A DNA stretch of 5,021 nt, taken from Candidatus Nomurabacteria bacterium CG_4_9_14_0_2_um_filter_32_10 (GTDB taxonomy: Bacteria > Patescibacteriota > Minisyncoccia > Phycocordibacterales > UBA9973). How positions within the stretch are numbered: position 1 is the first letter of the stretch; every line of letters starts with the position of its first letter. The stretch is from positions 1-5,021 of the forward strand of contig PFRK01000055.1 in the NCBI GenBank assembly GCA_002788475.1, in the 5' to 3' direction. Both the position numbers and the translations under genes were made by a program. The notes under the pieces are model-generated. The model saw nothing but the letters and a program-made list of their open reading frames with translations, searched no databases and had not been told where the DNA came from. Of this stretch, positions 1-4,999 are shown one piece after another.

Positions 1-13
1 ATAGTTTCCCTAC

Positions 14-63
14 CCTGTTAAATAATTTTGCTCTGCAAAATTGCCCAAAGGGCATTTAACAGG
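14..63. repeat. 50-nt three-way-junction (cloverleaf-like) inverted repeat upstream of topA
   Basis: The outer arms CCTGTTAAAT (14-23) and ATTTAACAGG (54-63) are exact reverse complements. Between them lie two perfect hairpins laid end to end: AATTTTGC-TCT-GCAAAATT (24-42) and GCCC-AAA-GGGC (43-53). Every base except the two 3-nt loops is paired and no base is left free at the junction, so the element closes as an exact three-way junction in DNA or RNA of either strand. This is seen directly. It is not a classical rho-independent terminator, because no T-run follows immediately; the nearest one is TTTTT at 71-75. It may be a dispersed palindromic repeat, a processing or termination site for an upstream gene, or a structural element before the topA promoter. 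Its function is unknown. Confidence 0.8.
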
Positions 64-68
64 ATGAA

Positions 69-100
69 GATTTTTATAATCGCTTTGCTCTTTAAAAATC
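69..100. repeat. Inverted repeat overlapping the putative topA promoter
   Basis: GATTTTTA (69-76) and TAAAAATC (93-100) are exact 8-base reverse complements separated by 16 nt. The TATAAT box (75-80) straddles the inner edge of the left arm. The interior contains TTTGCTCT (84-91), which also occurs in the upstream three-way-junction element at 27-34. The arms are very AT-rich, so chance is a real possibility. It could be an operator-like site or a decayed relative of the 14-63 element. Confidence 0.35.
75..80 (+). promoter_or_regulatory. Putative topA -10 promoter box (TATAAT)
   Basis: A perfect TATAAT hexamer lies 24 nt before the topA ATG. Transcription would start around 87, giving a leader of roughly 18 nt with no Shine-Dalgarno sequence. 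No good TTGACA-like -35 is seen at 16-18 bp spacing (the sequence near 52-57 is GCATTT) and there is no TG extension. In AT-rich DNA a TATAAT match alone is moderate evidence. Confidence 0.45.
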
Positions 101-104
101 AATC

Positions 105-2417
105 ATGAAATTATTAATTGTTGAGTCACCATCAAAAGCAAAAACTATAGAAAAATATTTAGAAAGTACATCCGCCAATTCGGCGGACAAGTATACTGTG
201 CGTGCTTCTATTGGACACATCCGTGATTTACCAAAATCAAATAAGATGGCAATAGATATAGAAGGTGGATTTATTCCTCATTATGAAATTTCAAAAGGCA
301 AAGAAAAAGTTGTTCATGAACTTCAAACACTCGGGGAAAAAGCAACAGAAATTTTATTAGCAACAGATCCTGATCGTGAAGGAGAAGCTATCGCTTGGCA
401 TATAGAAGAATTATTAAAAAAAGATCCTTCGACTAAGCTTAGGACAGGTACAAAAATAAAAGCTCCTATTAAAAGAGTAAGGTTCTATGAGATAACAAAG
501 GAAGCTGTAAAAGAAGCACTAAAAAATCCCACAGAGATTGACATGAAGCTCGTAAAAGCTCAAGAAGCAAGACGAGTCTTAGATAGATTAGTAGGTTATG
601 ATCTCTCAGGACTTATTTGGAAAAAAGTACGTTACGGGCTCTCTGCAGGAAGAGTTCAATCCCCCGCACTTCGAATAATAATGGAGCGTGAAAGAGAGAT
701 TCGTGCTTTTATTCCTGAACAATATTGGAAACTTTTAGGTCTTTTTGAAACAGAAAAGAAAGGAAAGCTCACACTTACTTGTTCAAAAGAACCAAGAGAT
801 CAAGAACTAGTTGAGAAAATATTAAAAGAAGGTAAAGAAAAAGATTGGCAAGTTTTAGATGTAAAAGAATCAGAACAAAAAAGATCACCTCGTGCTCTTT
901 TCACTACCTCTACATTACAACAGACTGCAAGCTCTCGTCTTGGTTATTCTCCTTCCAGAACTATGCAAATAGCACAAAAACTTTATGAAGCTGGTCATAT
1001 CACATATATGAGAACAGACAGTACAAATCTATCTGCCGTCGCTCAAACACAAATCCTTTCTCTTATTAAAAAAAAATATGGTAAAGAATATGCGCAAGCA
1101 CGAATATATAAAACTAAATCTAAAAATGCACAAGAAGCGCATGAAGCTATCCGTCCTACACATATAGAAAATTTAGGAGCTGGTACAGATGAACAACAAA
1201 GACTTTATAAATTGATTTGGGAACGTACTGTATCTTCTCAAATGACTGACGCAAAATTACTAAAGACGAAAATAAGTGCAAATATTAACTTAGAGGCCTT
1301 GCCTCCAAATGTAGGCAAGGCCTCTAAGTTGTTCGAATTTCCAGACTTTACAGCTACTGGTTCAAGAATTCTTTTTAGAGGGTGGTTGGAAATTGATAAA
1401 GATAGCGTAGGAGAAGATATAGAATTACCAGAAGTTAAAGTCGGAGAAAAATTAAAATTACTAAATTTAATAAAAGAAGAAAAATTTACAGAACCACCAA
1501 ATAGATATAGCGAGGCTGGCCTTATTAAAGAATTGGAAGCTCGTGATATAGGAAGACCATCTACTTATGCTTCCATAATGAAAACACTTGAAGATCGTGA
1601 ATATGTTAGAAAAGAAAATAAAACTCTATTCCCTACTGATGTTGGTGAAGTTGTATCTCTATTTTTAGAAACACATTTTGCAAATTATATTTCTGATACA
1701 TTTACAGCAGAAATGGAAGATGAATTAGATGAAATATCACGCGGTGAACGTGAATATGAGAAAACATTAAAAGATTTTTATGGACCATTTTCAAAAGAAA
1801 TAAAAATAAAAGAGAAATTAGAGAAAGCAACGAATTTAGGAGAAGCACCAGAGAATATGAAATGCCCAAAATGTGGAGATAAAATGATTATAAAACTTTC
1901 TCGTGGTGGTAAATTTTATTCTTGTATTAAATATCCAGATTGTGATGGAGCGTTAAGATTAGATAGAACAGAATTGGAAGGCCCTAAAGAAACAGGAGAA
2001 ATGTGTCCAGACTGTGGCCTGCCTGCGCAGGCAGAAGAAAAAAAGAAGAAAGTATATGGTGGTAAATTAATAATAAAAGAAAGACGTGATGGAACAGGTA
2101 CATTTATCTCTTGTTCACGTTATCCAAAATGTAAATTTATCAAAAAAAATGAAGCAGAAGAAGCCAAAAAAAGGACGGGAGTCATCTGTCCTTTATGTAA
2201 AGTGGGTGACATCTCAGAACGACGTGGAAGATTTGGAATATTTTATTCTTGTTCAAATTATCCAAATTGTAAATATGCAATAAAAGCAAAACCTACTGGT
2301 AAGATATGTAATAAATGTGGTTCTTTAATGATGGAAGGAACAAAAACTATTCCTGAGAGATGTAGTAATAAATCTTGTGTAAATCATAATCCTCACAAAA
2401 TATCAAAAATTGAATAA
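105..2417 (+). CDS. topA: DNA topoisomerase I (type IA, omega protein) with four C-terminal zinc fingers
   Basis: This type IA topoisomerase relaxes negative supercoils by cutting one strand through a 5'-phosphotyrosine link and passing the other strand. The 770-residue protein opens with the Toprim domain: E7 in VESPSKAK and DPDREGE at 88-94, the Mg-binding acidic residues. SAGRVQSPALR (180-190) and the active-site motif YMRTDS follow, with catalytic Y301 and R303. HEAIRPT is at 346-352 and DIGRPSTYA at 481-489. The C-terminus has four Cys4 zinc fingers: C587/C590/C607/C613, C634/C637/C670/C676, C695/C698/C716/C722 and C735/C738/C753/C758. All key residues are present, so the enzyme should be active. 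An in-frame TAA at 93-95 makes the ATG at 105 the first possible start; no SD precedes it. The protein has extra residues around 21-28, 107-121, 395-408 and inside finger 2, each coinciding with a palindromic DNA segment. rel follows after 20 nt but appears to have its own promoter. Confidence 0.98.
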   Translation: MKLLIVESPSKAKTIEKYLESTSANSADKYTVRASIGHIRDLPKSNKMAIDIEGGFIPHYEISKGKEKVVHELQTLGEKATEILLATDPDREGEAIAWHIEELLKKDPSTKLRTGTKIKAPIKRVRFYEITKEAVKEALKNPTEIDMKLVKAQEARRVLDRLVGYDLSGLIWKKVRYGLSAGRVQSPALRIIMEREREIRAFIPEQYWKLLGLFETEKKGKLTLTCSKEPRDQELVEKILKEGKEKDWQVLDVKESEQKRSPRALFTTSTLQQTASSRLGYSPSRTMQIAQKLYEAGHITYMRTDSTNLSAVAQTQILSLIKKKYGKEYAQARIYKTKSKNAQEAHEAIRPTHIENLGAGTDEQQRLYKLIWERTVSSQMTDAKLLKTKISANINLEALPPNVGKASKLFEFPDFTATGSRILFRGWLEIDKDSVGEDIELPEVKVGEKLKLLNLIKEEKFTEPPNRYSEAGLIKELEARDIGRPSTYASIMKTLEDREYVRKENKTLFPTDVGEVVSLFLETHFANYISDTFTAEMEDELDEISRGEREYEKTLKDFYGPFSKEIKIKEKLEKATNLGEAPENMKCPKCGDKMIIKLSRGGKFYSCIKYPDCDGALRLDRTELEGPKETGEMCPDCGLPAQAEEKKKKVYGGKLIIKERRDGTGTFISCSRYPKCKFIKKNEAEEAKKRTGVICPLCKVGDISERRGRFGIFYSCSNYPNCKYAIKAKPTGKICNKCGSLMMEGTKTIPERCSNKSCVNHNPHKISKIE
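171..187. repeat. Palindromic insert 1 in topA (SANSAD-encoding)
   Basis: TCCGCC (171-176) and GGCGGA (182-187) are exact 6-bp arms around AATTC. The segment is about 65% GC in an AT-rich gene. It begins on a codon boundary and encodes residues 23-28. In typical topoisomerase I the sequence runs from EKYL through one to a few residues to YxVxASxGHxRDLP; here about eight residues (STSANSAD) intervene. The palindrome is seen; its being a mobile in-frame insert is inferred from family knowledge. Confidence 0.6.
426..448. repeat. Palindromic insert 2 in topA (CCTTCGACTAAGCTTAGGAC-type)
   Basis: The segment contains a perfect 10-bp palindrome CTAAGCTTAG (433-442) centred on AAGCTT, flanked by outer TCCT (425-428) and AGGA (441-444) complementarity. 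It begins on a codon boundary (P108) and encodes PSTKLRTG. The protein around it (residues 107-121) lies between AWHIEELL and the RVRFYEITKEA motif, where family members usually have a shorter link. It resembles the CCTTCGACTnnGCTnAGG type of short dispersed repeat I recall from several bacterial genomes; that recollection is unchecked. The boundaries are uncertain. Confidence 0.45.
1287..1330. repeat. Palindromic insert 3 in topA: 18-bp perfect stem, 8-nt loop
   Basis: AACTTAGAGGCCTTGCCT (1287-1304) and AGGCAAGGCCTCTAAGTT (1313-1330) are exact reverse complements over 18 bp around the loop CCAAATGT. Such a match is not expected by chance within a coding sequence. The element starts on a codon boundary and encodes residues 395-408 plus the first two bases of codon 409, without disturbing the frame. 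It lies between a weakly conserved strand and the FTATGSRILFRGW segment, a region of variable length in topoisomerase I. The topA mRNA would carry a very stable hairpin here. It is about 48% GC against a clearly lower surrounding value. Confidence 0.85.
2019..2034. repeat. Palindromic insert 4 in topA: 16-bp perfect palindrome in zinc finger 2
   Basis: CTGCCTGCGCAGGCAG is its own reverse complement over all 16 bases and is 75% GC. It begins on a codon boundary and encodes LPAQA plus one base, immediately after the first Cys pair of zinc finger 2. The gap between Cys pairs in that finger is 33 residues (C637 to C670), against 17, 18 and 15 in the other three, so the finger is expanded where the palindrome sits. 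With its preceding GGC it shares the GGCCT/GCCT/AGGCA words of insert 3, which hints at a common family. Confidence 0.7.
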
Positions 2418-2422
2418 AAAAA

Positions 2423-2431
2423 TGTTATAAT
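2423..2431 (+). promoter_or_regulatory. Extended -10 promoter for a leaderless rel transcript
   Basis: TGTTATAAT is a perfect extended -10 (TGn followed by TATAAT at 2426-2431) lying in the 20-nt gap between topA and rel. Six bases (AGCATT) separate the hexamer from the rel ATG, so transcription would be expected to start at or next to the A of the start codon, giving a leaderless mRNA. No SD is present, consistent with this. No -35 at normal spacing is seen, which extended -10 promoters can do without. A stable topA-rel read-through transcript is also possible. Confidence 0.65.
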
Positions 2432-2437
2432 AGCATT

Positions 2438-3907
2438 ATGGCAAATGTGAAAGAGATTTTAGATCTCATAGTAGTGAAAATAAATAAAAAAGGAGAAGAA
2501 CTCATAAAGAAATCTTATGAATTTGCAGAACGTGCGCATGAAGGACAAAAAAGAATGGATGGAAAACCATATTTTTCTCATGCTTTTGAAACTGCTAAAA
2601 TATTAGCTGAACTCGAAACAGATGCAGAGACTATTAGTGCAGGACTTTTGCATGACGTATTGGAAGATACTAAGATTACTGAAGAAGAAATGAAAAAAGA
2701 ATTCGGAGAGAATATAGTTTTTTTGGTAAATGGTGTGACAAAACTAGGAACTTTAAAATATCGTGGACACGAAAGACATGTAGAAAGTTTAAGGAAATTC
2801 TTTGTAGCAATGACAAATGATCTACGCGTTGTCATTATAAAATTTGCTGATAGATTGCATAATTTACGCACACTCCAATTTCTAAGAGAAGATAAAAGAA
2901 AAAGAATAGCCTTGGAATCAATAGAAGTTTATGCTCCACTTGCCAATCGTCTTGGTATGGGAAAATTAAAAGGTGAAATAGAAGATGCTGCTTTTCCTTA
3001 CGCTTATCCTAAAGAATATGCACAAATAGAAGAGATTATAAAAGAAAAAAAAGACTTACACCAAAAATATTTAAAAGAAGTACATGAAGAACTAAAAAAG
3101 GAACTAAACAAAAATAAAATAAAAATATTTAAAATCGATTATCGAATAAAACATAAATACAGTCTCTGGAAAAAACTTCTAAAACGTGAGATGGATATAG
3201 AAAAAGTGCATGACATTGTCGCTCTGCGTGTTGTCGTAGAGAATATAGAAGAATGTTACAGAGTCTTAGGAATAATTCATTCTATTTGGAAACCTTTACC
3301 TGGAAGAATTAAAGATTATATAGCTGTTCCTAAGCCTAATGGCTACCGTTCGATTCATACTACTGTTTTTACTGGTTCAGGTGGAATAGCAGAAATTCAA
3401 ATAAGAACAAAAGAAATGCATAACGAAGCAGATTATGGTTTTGCTGCACATTTTGCCTATAAAGAGAAAGATCAGAAAAAATCAAACAACGATAAATCTC
3501 AGTTTAAATGGATTGAAGAGTTAAAAAATTTTAATTATGAATTAGAAAAACCTCAAAAATATTTAGAACATCTAAAAACTGATTTTTTTAATGACCGTAT
3601 CTTTATTTTTACTCCTAAAGGTGATGTTGTTGATCTGCCGGAAGATGCGAGCCCTATTGATTTTGCCTATGAGATACACTCAGATATTGGTGATCATATC
3701 TCTGGAGTAAAAGTAAATGAGAAAATAGCTCCGATCCTTTCAAAATTAAAAAATGGAGATGCTGTAGAAATAATAACTAGAAAAGATGCACATCCTTCCA
3801 GAAAATGGTTAGAATATTCTAAAACCAATGTTTCAAAAAAGAATATTAGATCTTACCTAGAAAAAAACAGCCTACTCTCCAAACTTAAATCTTTTGGAAA
3901 AAACTAA
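2438..3907 (+). CDS. rel: Bifunctional (p)ppGpp synthetase/hydrolase, RelA/SpoT family, C-terminally short
   Basis: Cytosolic enzyme of the stringent response, making (p)ppGpp from ATP and GTP/GDP and hydrolysing its 3'-pyrophosphate. The N-terminal HD hydrolase domain (about 25-150) keeps H48, H72-D73, E76-D77 and D138/N142 in KFADRLHN, the Mn-site and catalytic pattern of active hydrolases. The synthetase domain (about 225-345) has RIKHKYSLWKK (236-246), D259 and R264 in HDIVALR, PGRIKDYIAVPKPNGYRSIHT (288-308) and the catalytic E319 of EIQIRT. The basic RIKD (290-293) is the RXKD form of bifunctional Rel enzymes rather than the EXDD form of monofunctional RelA. A TGS domain (about 386-448) follows. 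The protein ends at 489, only some 40 residues past TGS; long Rel/SpoT proteins run to about 700-750 with helical, zinc-finger/conserved-cysteine and ACT/RRM domains. The stop is clean and parB begins at once, so this looks like a native short form. An in-frame TGA at 2411-2413 fixes the ATG at 2438. Confidence 0.95.
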   Translation: MANVKEILDLIVVKINKKGEELIKKSYEFAERAHEGQKRMDGKPYFSHAFETAKILAELETDAETISAGLLHDVLEDTKITEEEMKKEFGENIVFLVNGVTKLGTLKYRGHERHVESLRKFFVAMTNDLRVVIIKFADRLHNLRTLQFLREDKRKRIALESIEVYAPLANRLGMGKLKGEIEDAAFPYAYPKEYAQIEEIIKEKKDLHQKYLKEVHEELKKELNKNKIKIFKIDYRIKHKYSLWKKLLKREMDIEKVHDIVALRVVVENIEECYRVLGIIHSIWKPLPGRIKDYIAVPKPNGYRSIHTTVFTGSGGIAEIQIRTKEMHNEADYGFAAHFAYKEKDQKKSNNDKSQFKWIEELKNFNYELEKPQKYLEHLKTDFFNDRIFIFTPKGDVVDLPEDASPIDFAYEIHSDIGDHISGVKVNEKIAPILSKLKNGDAVEIITRKDAHPSRKWLEYSKTNVSKKNIRSYLEKNSLLSKLKSFGKN

Positions 3908-4920
3908 ATACTAAAGTTAGAAATATCATAAAGTTTACTGTCATCGACTGACTTTTTTATTTCTTCTTCTGTCTTATCCTCTAGAGATACGTCAATCTCG
4001 TCTACACTCGCATTAATGGAGGCTGATTCTATCGAATTATCTATAACATTTTTATTAATGTAATTTTCTAGCATCTCTTCTGGTTTTTTTTCTATAGTAG
4101 ATTTATTTATTGAATCCAAAATAGCACGTAGGTCTTCGGTAGAAAAGAAATCTATTTTAATTTGTCCTCCCAATTCTTTTCTGTCTATATGAACACGAGT
4201 GCCTAATTTATCTTGAAATTCTTCTTCTAGTTCTACTATTTCTGGATCTGGCATAAATTCTTTCTTTCGTACACGATCATAGGCTATTTTCCTAGCCAAC
4301 CTTTCTGCTTCTCGTACTGTTATTTTCTTGTATAAAATTTCTTTAAATAAAACTATCTGCTCTTCAGGATGGTCTGCAAGCATTAAAATAGGTCTAGTAT
4401 GGCCTTCAGTAATTTTACCTTCAGATAGTGCGTTTAACATTTCTTCAGACAAAGATAAAATACGTAAAGAATTAGAAACGTATTCCCTACTTCTACCCAT
4501 TTTTTTTGCAACCTCTCCATGAGTAAATTTAAATTCATTAGTCAAACGAAAAAAAGCTCGAGCACGATCTACAACATTTAAATCTTCACGTTGTAAATTC
4601 TCTATGATAGCAAGTTCTAACTTCATCATAGAAGTATCTCCGATGCGAATAATAGCTGGTATTTGAGAAATTCTAGCAAGAATAGCTGCCCGAAGTCTGC
4701 GTTCTCCTGCGATGAGTTCGTATTCTGTAGTAATGCCACCATCCTCTTTTTCTACTTCTACACGGGAAACTGTAAGCGGTTGAAGTACTCCATATTGCCT
4801 TATAGAATCAGCTAAATCTTGAAGTCGAGTCTCATCAAAATCCCTCCTTGGTTGGAAAGGGTTGGGTTTTATTTTATCAGTGTCAATCCAGAAAATTGAA
4901 TTGGAATACAAGTTAGACAT
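3904..4920 (-). CDS. parB: ParB/Spo0J-family chromosome partition protein with acidic C-terminal tail
   Basis: ParB loads at parS sites as a CTP-dependent clamp and works with ParA to segregate the chromosome. The 338-residue protein shows the N-terminal CTPase domain with GVLQPLTV (44-51), the GERRLRA nucleotide-binding motif (72-78) and ENLQREDLN (107-115). A helix-turn-helix DNA-binding region follows at about 133-157 (THGEVAKKMGRSREYVSN), then GKITEGHTRPIL (168-179). The C-terminal dimerisation domain is at about 229-271 (LEEEFQDKLGTRVHI, then KIDFFSTEDLRAIL). Residues 272-338 form an extra, acidic, low-complexity tail, whereas most ParB proteins end soon after the dimerisation domain. 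An in-frame TAA 12 nt upstream fixes the start; there is no SD. No parA is adjacent within the window, and no convincing parS site was found. Its TAG stop interlocks with the rel TAA in a 4-nt convergent overlap. A Noc paralogue is less likely because no obvious amphipathic membrane-targeting N-terminus is seen. Confidence 0.95.
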   Translation of the reverse strand: MSNLYSNSIFWIDTDKIKPNPFQPRRDFDETRLQDLADSIRQYGVLQPLTVSRVEVEKEDGGITTEYELIAGERRLRAAILARISQIPAIIRIGDTSMMKLELAIIENLQREDLNVVDRARAFFRLTNEFKFTHGEVAKKMGRSREYVSNSLRILSLSEEMLNALSEGKITEGHTRPILMLADHPEEQIVLFKEILYKKITVREAERLARKIAYDRVRKKEFMPDPEIVELEEEFQDKLGTRVHIDRKELGGQIKIDFFSTEDLRAILDSINKSTIEKKPEEMLENYINKNVIDNSIESASINASVDEIDVSLEDKTEEEIKKSVDDSKLYDISNFSI

Positions 4921-4926
4921 AGGTTT

Positions 4927-4935
4927 ATTTTAGCA
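4927..4935 (-). promoter_or_regulatory. Extended -10 promoter for a leaderless parB transcript
   Basis: On the minus strand the sequence before parB reads TGCTAAAAT-AAACCT-ATG. This is an extended -10 (TGn plus TAAAAT, hexamer at 4932-4927) with exactly six bases before the ATG, the same geometry as the rel promoter. Transcription would begin at or beside the start codon, matching the lack of any SD. The hexamer departs from TATAAT at one position. No -35 is recognised. Confidence 0.55.
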
Positions 4936-4982
4936 TAAAGATTTTATTTTTAATAATGCATAAGTTCACATACATATGGCAC

Positions 4983-4999
4983 TCCTAATTAAATTAGGA
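4983..4999. repeat. 17-bp AT-rich palindrome upstream of parB
   Basis: TCCTAATT (4983-4990) and AATTAGGA (4992-4999) are exact arms around a single A. The symmetry continues imperfectly outward: GCA (4979-4981) against TGC (5002-5004), across an internal 1/2-nt loop. It lies about 60-80 bp upstream of the parB start and may be an operator, a hairpin, or another member of the dispersed palindromes. On the minus strand its 3' arm supplies most of an AGGAG at 4986-4982. Confidence 0.6.

Noticed and set aside
2170..2194. AAAGGAC/GTCCTTT inverted repeat in topA
   Set aside because: Seven base pairs with an 11-nt loop over the conserved start of zinc finger 3; no protein insertion accompanies it, so it is probably chance.
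2086..2283. 65-codon plus-strand frame inside topA
   Set aside because: It lies within the zinc-finger part of topA in another frame, has no recognisable product and no initiation signal; a shadow frame.
2578..2871. 97-codon minus-strand frame antisense to rel
   Set aside because: It is opposite the strongly conserved HD domain of Rel, and its composition reflects the complement of those codons.
3878..3898. TCCAAA/TTTGGA inverted repeat near the rel stop as a terminator
   Set aside because: Six AT-rich base pairs with a 9-nt loop and no T-run directly after it on either strand; the plus strand continues with A residues.
4328..4522. 64-codon plus-strand frame antisense to parB
   Set aside because: It mirrors the helix-turn-helix region of ParB and shows no family features of its own.
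4756..4771. parS-like sequence (CACGGGAAACT) inside parB
   Set aside because: Only the right half resembles the TGTTTCACGTGAAACA consensus and even it has mismatches; the left half does not match. It encodes a normal stretch of ParB.
4951..4957. TAATAAT as a plus-strand promoter for a gene beyond the window
   Set aside because: Simple AT-rich sequence with no -35, and no downstream gene visible within the window to support it.
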